Notes under the pieces: model-generated
Told to the model about the DNA's origin: nothing
Database searches by the model: none
The model's input: the letters and a program-made list of their open reading frames with translations, nothing else
Made by a program: the position numbers and the translations under genes
In this document: in pieces, positions 1 to 9,446 of the stretch
Layout: each line of letters begins with the position of its first letter
Position numbering within the stretch: position 1 is the first letter of the stretch
Assembly: GCF_018860155.1 (NCBI RefSeq)
Contig: NZ_JAHKNI010000003.1
Span: 673,063-737,062, forward strand
Source of the DNA: Nocardia albiluteola
Lineage (GTDB): Bacteria; Actinomycetota; Actinomycetes; Mycobacteriales; Mycobacteriaceae
Length of the DNA: 64,000 nt
Reading direction: 5' to 3'

Positions 1-2439
1 ATACGCGTGATGCAGCGGTGTGCCGGGGCCGGTCGGCAGGCCTGGCTGCCAGCCCGCGGCATGCAGGACGTAGAAGAACCCGGCCAGCTGCAGGACGGTG
101 ACGATCAGCCCGAGGAACAACCAGGCGCGCAACAGCATCGGCCGCCGGATGACGCCCTCGTCGCGAGGGCGGGGACGGCGGGTCATGATGCCAGGTTCGG
201 CGGGTTCGCGGCTCAGCGCCAGCGCGGGCAGGGTCTCGCTGCCCACGTCGAAGGCCAGCAGCTGCAGGATGGTCAGCGGGAGCGGGATCGCGCCGCCGCT
301 GAGCGCGAACACCAGGAACGGCACGGTCTCGGGGGTGGCGTGGGCGAAGATGTAGACGATGAATTTGCGGACGTTGTCGTAGATGCGCCGGCCGGCCTGC
401 ACGGCTGCGACGATGGAGCTGAAGTCGTCGTCGGTGAGCACCATGGTGGCGGCCTCGCGGGCGACGTCGGTGCCCGAAAGCCCCATGGCCACACCGATAT
501 CGGCGCGATGCAACGCCGGCGCGTCGTTCACTCCGTCGCCGGTCATGGCGACTACGTGGCCGTCCCGGTGCAGTGCCTCGGCGATGTGCAGCTTGGCCTC
601 GGGGGTCGCGCGGGCGAAGATGATCTCCGGCTGCGCGCGCATCAGCGCGGCCAGCTCGTTCTCGCCGAGCCGGTCGAACTGTTCACCGGTGACGACCGCC
701 GGGTGCGGCCCGGTGATGCCGACGCTTTCGGCGATCGCGGCCGCGGTCAGGGGATGATCGCCGGTGATGACGATGATGCGGATGCCTGCGGCCCGGCAGC
801 GCGCGACCGCGTCGGCGACGCCGGGCCGGGGCGGGGCGAGCATCGCGATCAGGCCGGTGAGGCACAGATCGCGTTCGGCATCGTCCCGGCGGTGCGGCGG
901 CGGCCCGGATAGTTCCCGTTGGGCGAGGGCGAGCACGCGAAGCCCTTCGGCGGCAAAGGCATTCACCGCGTCCTCGGTGCGGGTGCGTTGCTCGCCGTCG
1001 AGCGGCGCCGGGCGGCCGTGCGCGTCGAGTATCGTCGTGCAGCGGGGCAGCACCGCCTCCGGCGCGCCCTTGGTGTGCAGTATCAGGGGCCCGTCGTCGC
1101 GGTCGTCGACGGTCGACATCAGCTCGAGCTCGGGATCGAAATGAAACTGCCAGCGGCGGTGCGCTTCTCGGTGCGCGATATCGGTGTCGGCGCCGAACAT
1201 CCGCGCGGCTGTGAGTACCGCGACCTCCGTTGGGTCGCCGACAGGGCCGGACTCCTGATCCAGGCGGGAGTTGTTGCAGCGGGCCGCGATTCGGGCGAGG
1301 GAATCGTACAGCGGTGACGAACTCAGTCTTGTCCTCGCGTCGTCGACGTCGATGTCGACCCGCCCGAGGATCGTCCACACCGCCGTGGGCGTCATGCGGT
1401 TCTGGGTCAGCGTACCGGTCTTGTCGGTGCAAATCACATCGGTGGAGCCCAGGGTCTCGACCGCGGACAGGCGTTTGACCAGTGCGCCTCGGCCCGCCAG
1501 GCTGCGCACCGCGACGGCCAGCGCGAGCGTGATGACAGGGAGCAGCCCCTCGGGCACCATCCCGGCCAGCAGGCCGGCGGCGAACACCAGGGAGTCGATC
1601 AAGGTCAGGTGCGCGGCCAGGGTCGCGACCGGTATGAACGACAGCGCCAGCAGCACCGACACCGCGGCGATCAGCCACGCGACGCGACGCACCTGACGTT
1701 CCAGCGGGCTGGGCTCGGGTTTCACCCGCTCGGACAGCGCCGCGATCCGGCCGATCTCGGTCATCATGCCCGTGGCGAAGACGACGCCGCGCGCCTGTCC
1801 GCCGGTGCAGCTCGTGCCGCTGAACACCAGATCGTGCGCGCTCAGCAGCGGCACGTTCACATCGGCCATCGCCGCGGACCGCAGCGCCGGCACCGACTCC
1901 CCGGTCAGGGCCGACAAGTCGACCTCGATCGCGCCCGCGAGCAGCCGGATGTCCGCCGCGATCCGATCGCCCTCCTCGATCAGCACGATGTCGCCGGGCA
2001 CCAGCTCCGTCGCATCGATCTCGCGGACGATCCCGTCCCGGTCCACCTTCGCCCGCTGCGGCAGATACTTCGCCAGCGCCTCCACCGCGCGTCCGGCCTG
2101 CACCTCCTGCACAAAGGAGAACGCGGCGTTCAGGACGATGATCAGCAACACCGCCGCTGCTACCACATGCGAACCCACGACCAGCAACAGACCGGCGGCC
2201 AGCCACAACAGCAACGCCAGCGGATGCGTGAACTGCCGCCCGAGCTCGGCGGGCCACTGTCGGCCGCCCCGCTTGCGCAGCGCATTCGGTCCGTACTGCA
2301 GCAGGCGCCGCCCGGCTTCGGTGCTGGTCAGCCCGGAGCGGCCGCTGTGCAGATCGCGCAGCAATCGATCGGCTGCCTCCTCGGGATCCAGCCCGGTGGG
2401 CCGCACCCTTTCCGCATGTTGACTCCGCACGACTTCCAT
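1..2439 (-). CDS. P-type cation-transporting ATPase, 3' end beyond window
   Basis: Integral membrane ion pump driven by ATP through a phospho-aspartate intermediate. The reading frame is open from ATG 2439 to the window edge, so 813 codons are visible and the C-terminal membrane helices are missing. Landmarks: N-terminal cation-ATPase domain (residues 10-70), actuator motif TGES at 179-182, membrane motif VPEGLLP at 295-301, phosphorylation motif DKTGTLT starting at D339, hinge motif TGDGVND from T633. The stretch after PEGLL ([14 protein letters not shown]) resembles Na,K/H,K-type P2 pumps more than heavy-metal pumps, and there is no CPC motif, so Ca, Na or K is more likely than Cu or Zn; the substrate is unproven. 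It heads a cluster with a universal stress protein and DUF2267, a grouping common in actinobacterial stress regulons. Confidence 0.93.
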   Translation of the reverse strand, partial: MEVVRSQHAERVRPTGLDPEEAADRLLRDLHSGRSGLTSTEAGRRLLQYGPNALRKRGGRQWPAELGRQFTHPLALLLWLAAGLLLVVGSHVVAAAVLLIIVLNAAFSFVQEVQAGRAVEALAKYLPQRAKVDRDGIVREIDATELVPGDIVLIEEGDRIAADIRLLAGAIEVDLSALTGESVPALRSAAMADVNVPLLSAHDLVFSGTSCTGGQARGVVFATGMMTEIGRIAALSERVKPEPSPLERQVRRVAWLIAAVSVLLALSFIPVATLAAHLTLIDSLVFAAGLLAGMVPEGLLPVITLALAVAVRSLAGRGALVKRLSAVETLGSTDVICTDKTGTLTQNRMTPTAVWTILGRVDIDVDDARTRLSSSPLYDSLARIAARCNNSRLDQESGPVGDPTEVAVLTAARMFGADTDIAHREAHRRWQFHFDPELELMSTVDDRDDGPLILHTKGAPEAVLPRCTTILDAHGRPAPLDGEQRTRTEDAVNAFAAEGLRVLALAQRELSGPPPHRRDDAERDLCLTGLIAMLAPPRPGVADAVARCRAAGIRIIVITGDHPLTAAAIAESVGITGPHPAVVTGEQFDRLGENELAALMRAQPEIIFARATPEAKLHIAEALHRDGHVVAMTGDGVNDAPALHRADIGVAMGLSGTDVAREAATMVLTDDDFSSIVAAVQAGRRIYDNVRKFIVYIFAHATPETVPFLVFALSGGAIPLPLTILQLLAFDVGSETLPALALSREPAEPGIMTRRPRPRDEGVIRRPMLLRAWLFLGLIVTVLQLAGFFYVLHAAGWQPGLPTGPGTPLHHAY

Positions 2440-2462
2440 GGTCGGGTCCCGGCCTGTCGTGC

Positions 2463-2657
2463 GACAGGGACCAACCGAACCTGCACCGGTGGACCAAATG
2501 CCTTACCGGGGCAATACCTGCCATCGGTCTGATCGGTTGTCTCGCATTGGCATTCACCCTGCCCCATGCCTCGGCCGTCGCCGGGGCCGCGGTCGTTGCC
2601 CTCGGCGCCGCCCTGTATCTGTTCCGCCGCGCACTCACTCGCCGACAGCTTCGGTAA
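2463..2657 (+). pseudogene. C-terminal remnant of an APC-type amino-acid permease
   Basis: A short open stretch without a plausible start ends at TAA 2655-2657. It reads as one or two hydrophobic helices (GLIGCLALAFTLP, then SAVAGAAVVALGAALY) with a basic RRALTRRQLR tail, the usual look of the last membrane segments of APC-superfamily permeases. It overlaps the divergent ATPase start, so only the tail of an older gene remains. The family assignment rests on this short match alone and could be wrong. Confidence 0.4.
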
Positions 2658-2690
2658 CCAGATCCATCGGGATGGTCGGTGCGGTGTGGA

Positions 2691-3611
2691 TTACTTTCGT
2701 TCCTGATGGACGACCATCACGGGGCAATATGCGTGCTGCACAAGGTAATTGGATGTCGACCCGAGAAGCAGGCCGCGAACTCCGCCGCGGCCGTGGCTGC
2801 CGACGACGATCAGTTGCGCCGTCTTCGAGTATTCCTGCAGCTTGGCGGCGGGCGCGGACAGGTATGTCTGCCGCGTCACCGGGACGTCGGGGTATTTCTC
2901 CTGCCAGCCCGCGAGACGTTCGGCGAGAATTGCCGACTCGGCCACTTCGGCGTCCGCGTCGGGAATCAGGGTGCTCGTACCGGCGAAGCGACCGAAATCC
3001 CAATCGGAACAGACGTGTACGGCCACGAGGTCGGTGCGGCGTTCGGCCGCCTCGGCGAAGGCCGCGGCGATGGCGGGCTCGCTGATCGGGCTCCCGTCGA
3101 TACCGACGACCACCGGCCCGCCGGTGCGGTCGGCGACGGCGTGTTCGTCGGGAACGACGATCACCGCGCCGTACGCGTGCGCGGTCACCGCCAGCAGCGT
3201 CGAGCCCAGATGGGCGAGGGTGCCGGCCGAACCGGTCGAACCCAGGACGACTGCGAATGCCGTCGCACTGCGGTCGATGAGCAGGTTTGCCGGGTTGTCG
3301 GCGCCCACCTTTCCGGATACCCGGAGCTCGGGTGCGGCGAGGCGCGCGACCTCTTCGGCGCGCTCGACCACCTCCCGGCCTTCGGCGCGGGCCGCTTCGG
3401 CGATGGCCTCCAAGGTCATCGCATACCCGGCGACACCGCTGGTGCCGACCAGCCCCATCCCGTGCACGATCTGGAGTTCGCGGCCGCGGTGGGCGGCGTA
3501 GTCGGCGGCCCAGTGCAGCGCGATGTCCGAGCCGCGCGAGCCGTCGACGCCGACGACCACCGCCGCCGACGCCACGTGGTGCGGATCTTTGTCGTGGTCC
3601 TGCGATGTCAT
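2691..3611 (-). CDS. Universal stress protein, tandem UspA domains
   Basis: Cytosolic stress protein of 306 residues with two UspA domains: the first begins at VVVGVDGSRGS, the second at VVVGIDGSP. The second domain ends with the ATP-binding signature GSHGRGGVRGLLLGS followed by CPVMVV, so it is probably an ATP-binding Usp; the first has the weaker LGSTGSAGTLAHLGST. ATG 3611 is chosen because GGAGGT lies just upstream; in-frame codons further upstream give a non-family extension. The gene lies 250 bases downstream of the convergent permease relic and beside DUF2267 and P-type ATPase genes, as in hypoxia or dormancy clusters of mycobacteria. I see no convincing DosR box here, so regulation is open. 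Confidence 0.93.
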   Translation of the reverse strand: MTSQDHDKDPHHVASAAVVVGVDGSRGSDIALHWAADYAAHRGRELQIVHGMGLVGTSGVAGYAMTLEAIAEAARAEGREVVERAEEVARLAAPELRVSGKVGADNPANLLIDRSATAFAVVLGSTGSAGTLAHLGSTLLAVTAHAYGAVIVVPDEHAVADRTGGPVVVGIDGSPISEPAIAAAFAEAAERRTDLVAVHVCSDWDFGRFAGTSTLIPDADAEVAESAILAERLAGWQEKYPDVPVTRQTYLSAPAAKLQEYSKTAQLIVVGSHGRGGVRGLLLGSTSNYLVQHAYCPVMVVHQERK

Positions 3612-3826
3612 CGTGACCTCCGAAGTGTGGACCGGACAGCGGGATAACGGGCCGGCGAAAGCCACGGTAGGCACTGCGCACGAGCCGCGATGCTGCCGAT
3701 CGTCACGGGCCGGAAGGCAGAAGTGCCATCGAGTTCCCGGCGGCGCAGTGGCGTCACCGGCTGGACGACTGCCTCGCGGCCACCCGTTCTCGCCGCAGCG
3801 GATGGTGGGCGACTACATGCGCTGTA

Positions 3827-4486
3827 TCAGCGAATCCTGTTGGGCGAGGACCGCACCGAGCTCGTCGCGTCCCGTAGGGTTCCGCCGGCCCGGTCCTGGG
3901 TGGCTCGAGCCGGTTCACCGACGGTGCCCGAGGAGGGCACACAGGCGCCGCGCTCGGCCCGTTGCTTGATGCCCAGCAACATCTTTCGTTCCATGAGCAG
4001 GCTGCCGGGCTCCATGACGACATGGTTGAACAGCCGCATCGGCCATGCGGTGCGCGACATGGCGATGCGGTTGCGGCTGACCAGCCGGGTGCCGCCGGTG
4101 GTGGGGTAGAGGCCGAACGACCAGACCCACTGGCCGTCCTCGGAGGCCAGTGCCATCGCGCGTTCGGGTTCGAGGATCGCCACCCGCAATCGCGGTCCGG
4201 TGGATCCCATTCCGATGGTTGCGCCCCCACGCCCCGGACCCATCTGCACCAGCCACGGCCAGACTGCGCCGGGCCCGGCGGAGATGGTGACGGAGCGGGT
4301 GGCGACGATGTCCGGGTCCGGCAGGAGAACGTCGCCGGGCATGATCCGGGCGATCTCCTCGCCGCTGGCGCCCCAGGTGAGGCATTTCGTCCGGCCGAGC
4401 CACCGATAGCCGGCCGCGAGGCCGCCCAGGAGTATCGCGGTGCCCGCGGCCGCGGCGGCGAGGGTCTTCGTCGCTTCGGAGCGCAT
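3827..4486 (-). CDS. SRPBCC-like membrane-anchored protein, apparently internally deleted
   Basis: 219 residues. An N-terminal hydrophobic segment (TLAAAAAGTAILLGGLAAGY) is followed by a START/polyketide-cyclase-like fold seen in actinobacterial proteins of unknown role. The pieces VWPWLVQMGPGRGG and WVWSFGLYPTTGGTRL match the family ends, but the segment expected between them (the Y-x-Y-D-W / H-S-A-D part of relatives) is missing: GRGGA runs straight into TIGMGS. This suggests an in-frame deletion of some 35-40 residues. The start is 4 bases after the DUF2267 stop, so the two are co-transcribed. Function unknown. Confidence 0.7.
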   Translation of the reverse strand: MRSEATKTLAAAAAGTAILLGGLAAGYRWLGRTKCLTWGASGEEIARIMPGDVLLPDPDIVATRSVTISAGPGAVWPWLVQMGPGRGGATIGMGSTGPRLRVAILEPERAMALASEDGQWVWSFGLYPTTGGTRLVSRNRIAMSRTAWPMRLFNHVVMEPGSLLMERKMLLGIKQRAERGACVPSSGTVGEPARATQDRAGGTLRDATSSVRSSPNRIR

Positions 4487-4490
4487 GGCT

Positions 4491-5135
4491 TCACCCCGCG
4501 GGTGTGGTGTCGGGCGAGGTCGTCAGTCCCTCGGCCAGGAGGATGCGGTGCGCGTACTGCGCGGCAATCGCTGGCCTGTTCGCCGCGGTGTTGAAGGCCG
4601 GAACCTCCTCGAGTCCCCGGGCCAGCGCGGCCACCGCGTCGCCGAGTGTCCGCAGCTTGTGGTCCAGCGAGTCGGCGGGCTCGATGGGTGGCGCCGTCTC
4701 CGGGACGTATTCGGCGTCGCCACGCAGCAGATCTCGCAGGTGAACGGGTAGCACGGTGAAGACGTGGTCGAGCTGTCCCGGGGAGAACAGGGTGTTCAGC
4801 GCGTCCGTGACGGCGCTTGCCAGCGCTGTGACCTGGTCCTGCCCGACGTCGGCGTCGTGGGCGAACTGTGCGACGAACGTGGCGGTGCGGTGACCGGCGG
4901 GTACGTGAGCAGGCGACCAGTTCTCGTAGTAGATGCCCCGCAGAAATTCGGGCAACTGTGCGGTGAGATGGGCGGAATCGATCACGCCGATCCGGTCCCG
5001 GACCGCGTGCAGCCAGGCACGCAGCACGCGATACGCGAACCGGCGGTCGTCGGTGCCGATGCTCTCGGCGACGGTGTTGAGCCACTGATGAGCGGTATGT
5101 AGGGCGGGTGCGAAGGGGTCGTTGTGGTGAGGCAT
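4491..5135 (-). CDS. DUF2267 domain protein
   Basis: 214 residues with two similar helical halves. The first contains ALHTAHQWLNTVAE and YRVLRAWLHAVRDRI; the second has LLRGDAEYVP. This is typical of DUF2267 proteins, which in actinobacteria often accompany stress proteins and P-type ATPases. ATG 5135 (MPHHNDPF) is preferred over an upstream in-frame start because family members begin near the PHH/DPF segment. It is first in a minus-strand operon with the SRPBCC-like gene 4 bases downstream. Biochemical function is unknown. Confidence 0.85.
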   Translation of the reverse strand: MPHHNDPFAPALHTAHQWLNTVAESIGTDDRRFAYRVLRAWLHAVRDRIGVIDSAHLTAQLPEFLRGIYYENWSPAHVPAGHRTATFVAQFAHDADVGQDQVTALASAVTDALNTLFSPGQLDHVFTVLPVHLRDLLRGDAEYVPETAPPIEPADSLDHKLRTLGDAVAALARGLEEVPAFNTAANRPAIAAQYAHRILLAEGLTTSPDTTPAG

Positions 5136-5659
5136 GCCTGCCATCGTCGGCCGCAGGCGGGTCCCCACCTAGAGCCACAGGTCCCGGGCCTTGACGTGAC
5201 AAGCCCTTCACGATCCGTGTCCTCCAGAACTTGGATATGGAACCTGCTGGTCCAACCATTGAAACCGGGTGATCGGCGGGTGTGATCATGCTGTACCCAT
5301 CGTGCGGTGCCCGTCGCTGCGATGGGGAAAAGCGGGTAGGTGGTCCCGTATTTTTACAGATGCTTGCCGATTGCTCAGCCAAGGAGACTCGAAGATGTCG
5401 GCGGACAGCATCTCGCTCCGAAGATGTCACCGCCGAGTGCAGTGCCCGTTGACAGATGCAACCCCTGCGGATGCACAACGAGGTGTGACCGAGATCGAGC
5501 AATGACGCTCGGTGGGGTCGTCGCACTCCCATTCGGCCGACGAAGCCGAGGTATGCGCTCCTGGCTCACGCCATGAGCGACAGGCAAACCGGCGACGAGC
5601 GTGACAGCCGAGCTCGGCTCCGTCGCCACGCGGCTACTGCCCGCGCGCCCTCACCATCG
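5136..5659. other. Intergenic region, no gene recognised
   Basis: Holds the presumed promoter of the DUF2267 operon at its left end and the region downstream of the FAD monooxygenase at its right end. Short open frames exist on both strands but show neither family resemblance nor normal composition. GGGAC-like words near 5165-5190 do not form a symmetric DosR box. Confidence 0.5.
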
Positions 5660-6868
5660 TCATGCTCGACGACAATCGCTGAGAAGCGGCGGCGGCTCGA
5701 TCTTGTTGCGGCCCGGTAGATCAGGAGCGACTTCGGGTTCGCCCTGCGGTACGCCGCTGAACAGCTCGACGAGCCCGAACGGTGCGCGGTCACCGAGGCA
5801 GAGGTCGAGCACATCCCACGCGTCGGCGTAGAACGCGGCGCCGCGCGCGAACATCGCGGTCTCGTAGGCGGTCAGCGCCGCCTCGATATCGCCCGGGTGC
5901 GCGGCGATCGCGAGGGCGAGTTCGGCGCCGTCCAGCATCGCCAGGTTCGCGCCGTCGCCCGAGGGCGGCATCAGGTGCGCGGCATCGCCGAGCAGCGTCA
6001 CCCCGGGCACGCGGTCCCAGCGATGTCCGTCGGGCAGGGTGTGGATCATGCGCGGCACCGGCGCGGATTCGCGATCGGTGATGAGTGCGGTGAGTTCGGG
6101 TGCCCAGTCGTCGAATTCGGCTGCGACACGAGCGGTCGCGGCGGCGGCATCGGTGAAATCGATGGCCGCGATCCATTCAGCGGAGCGGTTCAGCTGTACA
6201 TAGGTGTGCAGGACGCCGCCGGATTCGCGGTGCGCGGTAATTCCTTTGCCAGGTGCCACCGCATACATCGCGCCTTCGCCGACCATCGCGGCAGTCGCCG
6301 CGTGACGCTCCTCGGCGTCGTGGAGATAGGTCTCGATGAAGGTCGTCCCGATGTACTCGGGCCGGGCGTGGGAGAGCAGCGGCCGGATCTTGGACCACGC
6401 GCCGTCCGCGCCGATGAGCAGGTCGGTGGTCACGGTCGAACCGTGGGCGAAGGTGAGCTCGTGGCGGCCGTCGCCGAGCGGGCGCACCGCGGTGACCTTG
6501 TGCCCCCAGCGAATCGTCCCGCCGGGCAGTGCGTCGAGCAGGATTTGCCGCAGCTCTCCGCGCAATACCTCCGGGCGCCCCGACAGTCCGTCGTCGGGGA
6601 GATCGAGCAATATCGTGCCGTGCCTGTCGACTACCCGCGCCGCCTCCGCGCCGGCGTGGATGATCGCATGGAATTCCTCGGTGAGCCCCGCTGCCGCGAG
6701 CGCGAATTGCCCGTCGTCCTGATGAATGTCGAGCTGACCGCCTTGGGTGCGCGCCGCCGGCGAGGCATCGGCCTCGTAGACCGTCGCGGCGATGCCGTGT
6801 ACATGCAAGACGCGGGCCAAGGTCAGACCGCCGAGTCCCGCACCGATGATGGTGACCGATGCCGTCAT
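5660..6868 (-). CDS. FAD-dependent monooxygenase, TetX/PHBH family
   Basis: Flavoprotein aromatic-hydroxylase type enzyme of 402 residues, probably inserting one oxygen atom with NADPH. The Rossmann motif GAGLGG is at residues 9-14, the ribose-binding glutamate in VYEAD at 30-34, and the second FAD motif GDAAHLMPPSGDGANLA at 294-310. Overall it looks like tetracycline-destructase-like (TetX) proteins; the true substrate cannot be read from sequence. ATG 6868 gives a start right before the Rossmann strand. It is divergent from a TetR gene, and the two perfect operators between them imply control of this enzyme by that repressor. Confidence 0.88.
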   Translation of the reverse strand: MTASVTIIGAGLGGLTLARVLHVHGIAATVYEADASPAARTQGGQLDIHQDDGQFALAAAGLTEEFHAIIHAGAEAARVVDRHGTILLDLPDDGLSGRPEVLRGELRQILLDALPGGTIRWGHKVTAVRPLGDGRHELTFAHGSTVTTDLLIGADGAWSKIRPLLSHARPEYIGTTFIETYLHDAEERHAATAAMVGEGAMYAVAPGKGITAHRESGGVLHTYVQLNRSAEWIAAIDFTDAAAATARVAAEFDDWAPELTALITDRESAPVPRMIHTLPDGHRWDRVPGVTLLGDAAHLMPPSGDGANLAMLDGAELALAIAAHPGDIEAALTAYETAMFARGAAFYADAWDVLDLCLGDRAPFGLVELFSGVPQGEPEVAPDLPGRNKIEPPPLLSDCRRA

Positions 6869-6891
6869 GTTGCTGCTCCCTTCGCGAGAAG

Positions 6892-6935
6892 TCTGGAACG
6901 ACGTTCCAGACATTTCAGGTTGGAACAACGTTCCA
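6892..6935. promoter_or_regulatory. Double palindromic TetR operator
   Basis: Two copies of the same dyad lie between divergent genes. 6892-6910 is a perfect 19-bp palindrome (TCTGGAACG, A, CGTTCCAGA); 6921-6935 repeats its core (TGGAAC, AAC, GTTCCA). Their centres are about 27 bp apart and the second sits 12 bases before the TetR start codon. This is the layout expected of a TetR-family repressor controlling both itself and the monooxygenase. Confidence 0.85.
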
Positions 6936-6946
6936 GAAATGTCAAG

Positions 6947-7624
6947 ATGGACAGCGTGACGACCGAGAAACAACGGCCCGAACGCCGCCCGAACTCGCTC
7001 TCCAGGGCGCGGATCGTCGGTATCGCGATCGAGATCCTCGACACCGAGGGCGAGAAGGCGCTGACCTTCCGCGCCCTCGCGGCCCGTCTGGCCACCGGCA
7101 GCGGCGCGATCTACTGGCACGTCGCGAACAAGGATGAGCTACTGGCCGCCGCCGCCGACGACATCATCGCCCGGGTCATGACCGGGGTGAACCCCGGCGG
7201 GGAACCTCGTGAGTCGGTCCGGGCGGTCGCTCTCGGCGTATTCGACGCCATCGACGCCCACCCGTGGGTGGGCGCTCAACTCTCCAGTGCGCCCTGGGGT
7301 TGCGCGACCATGCGGATCTTCGAAGGCGTCGGCGGGCGACTCGCGGCGCTCGGCGTCCCCGAGCGCGCCCAGTTCGATTCCGCTTCCGCGCTGGTGAACT
7401 ACATCCTCGGTCTCGCGGGCCAGTATGCGGCGGGCGCACGGCTCACACGCGAAACCGACCGCGCCGAATTCCTCGCGGGGGTCGCCGCCCGATGGGCCGA
7501 GCACGACCCCGCGCGATACCCATTCGTGCACCGCGTCGCCGCACAACTGTCCGCTCACGACGACCGCGAACAGTTCCGCGCCGGAATCGATCTCATCCTG
7601 GCCGGTATCGAATCCCTGCGCTAG
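6947..7624 (+). CDS. TetR-family transcriptional repressor
   Basis: 225 residues. The helix-turn-helix spans roughly residues 20-62 (IVGIAIEILDTEGEKALTF to SGAIYWHVANKDELL); the C-terminal ligand domain resembles the drug-responsive TetR_C type. ATG 6947 is adjacent to the second operator and leaves a very short leader. Partner gene: the divergent FAD monooxygenase. A flavin monooxygenase/TetR pair of this kind usually answers to the enzyme's own aromatic or polyketide substrate, which is inference here. Confidence 0.9.
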   Translation: MDSVTTEKQRPERRPNSLSRARIVGIAIEILDTEGEKALTFRALAARLATGSGAIYWHVANKDELLAAAADDIIARVMTGVNPGGEPRESVRAVALGVFDAIDAHPWVGAQLSSAPWGCATMRIFEGVGGRLAALGVPERAQFDSASALVNYILGLAGQYAAGARLTRETDRAEFLAGVAARWAEHDPARYPFVHRVAAQLSAHDDREQFRAGIDLILAGIESLR

Positions 7625-7737
7625 CCGACCGGGTTCGAACAAACCGTCACTCAGGTGGCACGGTTCAGGCGGAAGCGACATCCCGCGACCGCCGCTGATC
7701 GGCGCGGGAGGTGTCGCAGGTGTTGGGGCTGGCGAAA

Positions 7738-9168
7738 CTACTGTGGCCGAAGGTGATCGGACAGCCATGGCAGGGCCGAGTCGAACGCGCCGGTGGCGGC
7801 CTGCCAGGTGTGGTTTCCCCGGGTTCTGTACAGGGTGGCGTCGATGCCGGCCCTGGTCGCGGCGGTGTAGAGCGCGGCGGCGGATTCGAGTTTGATGGTG
7901 TTGCTGGACTTTCCGCTGAGGAAGGTGCGCTCGTCGGTGCTCGTGCCCGGCTGTTGCCCGCCGGTCCAGCGCCCGAAGGGCCCGGTCGGGGTGAAGGCGT
8001 AGAGCAGGCCGGTCATTCCGGTGTATTTCCGGTGCGCTGCCATTACGGTGCGCGGATCGAAGGCTGCCCACTGCTGGGCGCTGCCGCCGTAGAGCCGCGC
8101 GATGGTCTGCTGCTTGTTGCCGGCGTTGGGGCCGATATCGCCGGCGATGTCGACGAAGGTGCCGAACTGTGACGGGTGCATGACGGTCAGATCGATCGCG
8201 CAGGTGCCACCCATCGACCACCCCGCCACCGCCCATTCGCTCGCGGATGTGGCCGTGCCAAAGGTCTTTTCGACATAGGGTGGTACGTCCGCGGTGAGGT
8301 GGGTCGCGGCGTGATCGCGTGGGCCGTCGACGCATTCGGTGTCGTTGGTGAAGGTGCCCCCGGTATCGACGAAGACGAAGATCGGCGCCCAGCCGCCGTG
8401 CTGGGTCGCGTACCGGTCGAGCGCGGGCAGCACGTTGCCGATCCGGATCCAGTCGTCCGGGGTGGCGAATTCGCCGCCGATCATCATCACCACCGGCAGC
8501 CGCGGCGGTGTGGTCCTGGCGAACCAGGCCGGCGGCAGGTAGACGTATTCGGTGCGATGGTGCATGCCGCTGGCCGTATCGGGCGTCTGGATCGGTACGA
8601 TCCGCCCGGTGGAGATCGGTTGTCCGCGCATGGATGGCAGCGAATTCAGCGGCGTCTCGTGCGGCAGGGGCGCCTCGGTGACCGCATTCCACGCGACCTG
8701 GACCGTCGGGAAGTAGCCGACCCACTGGTCGAGCACGATGCCCAGGCTCGATACGACCGCCACGACGGTCAGCGCCGAGAGTCCGCGCCGCCACCAGGTT
8801 GCGCTGGTCCAGCCGAGCACCGCGACGCATACCGCGCCCACGGCGCCGCCCGCGCACACCCACAGCAGCGACGGCGCCCTGTCGGGCCCGGTGGCCCAGC
8901 CCTGGTTGTAGACCAGCGCATGCGCGCCGAACGCTCCGAGTACACCGGCGGCTACCGATATCGGCAGCCACACGAGCCGCCACCGGCGCGTGCGCCATCC
9001 GATCGTCAGCACCGCCAGCACCAGCGCCACGATTTCTACCGTTGGCGGTAACCACCCGTGCAGCAACGAGATTGCATGCTGCGAGCTACCGACGGTCCGG
9101 CTGAAACTGGGCGGGGGCGGCGGCGGTGGAGTCAGGGTCAGCTGGGTGATCGAGGGTAGGCCGAGCAT
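7738..9168 (-). CDS. Membrane-anchored alpha/beta-hydrolase, Ag85-like esterase fold
   Basis: 476 residues. Four hydrophobic segments fill residues 40-150, followed by an extracytoplasmic alpha/beta-hydrolase domain. Nucleophile elbow G-W-S-M-G has the catalytic serine at 318; a histidine in GNHTW at about 453 is the likely third triad member. Such esterase-family proteins (PF00756) are related to the mycolyltransferases of antigen 85 and are frequent in mycolate-producing actinobacteria, where they act on cell-envelope esters. The proline run near residues 14-20 precedes the first helix. Substrate unproven. Confidence 0.85.
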   Translation of the reverse strand: MLGLPSITQLTLTPPPPPPPSFSRTVGSSQHAISLLHGWLPPTVEIVALVLAVLTIGWRTRRWRLVWLPISVAAGVLGAFGAHALVYNQGWATGPDRAPSLLWVCAGGAVGAVCVAVLGWTSATWWRRGLSALTVVAVVSSLGIVLDQWVGYFPTVQVAWNAVTEAPLPHETPLNSLPSMRGQPISTGRIVPIQTPDTASGMHHRTEYVYLPPAWFARTTPPRLPVVMMIGGEFATPDDWIRIGNVLPALDRYATQHGGWAPIFVFVDTGGTFTNDTECVDGPRDHAATHLTADVPPYVEKTFGTATSASEWAVAGWSMGGTCAIDLTVMHPSQFGTFVDIAGDIGPNAGNKQQTIARLYGGSAQQWAAFDPRTVMAAHRKYTGMTGLLYAFTPTGPFGRWTGGQQPGTSTDERTFLSGKSSNTIKLESAAALYTAATRAGIDATLYRTRGNHTWQAATGAFDSALPWLSDHLRPQ

Positions 9169-9446
9169 CCCCCGATTGTTGCGAAAGTATCGTCCACCGG
9201 ACTGAAGATGGGCTGAGGATCGTGGCGCTCACCCGCCTGCCGGGACACCGTCCCACTTCTCCGTCCCGCAGCATGGCTGCGGGTGTTCATGCGGCAGACG
9301 GTAGCCCTCCCGCCTGTCAGCGAAGTTCTGCATCGGGCCGGTACGTCATTGTTTCGTCACCACTTGCGCGGCCGCCGCAGCGCATGGGCGACGTAACGTC
9401 GGTGCGACAGTATCGGTTTCGACACGACTATCACGAAGAGGCGAGT

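Noticed and set aside
683..2638. Long open frame on the minus strand overlapping the P-type ATPase
   Set aside because: Arginine/alanine-rich translation with no motif; the true frame with TGES, DKTGTLT and TGDGVND is the neighbouring one.
5160..5200. DosR-type box before the DUF2267/stress cluster
   Set aside because: GGGAC words are present but not arranged as the required symmetric motif.
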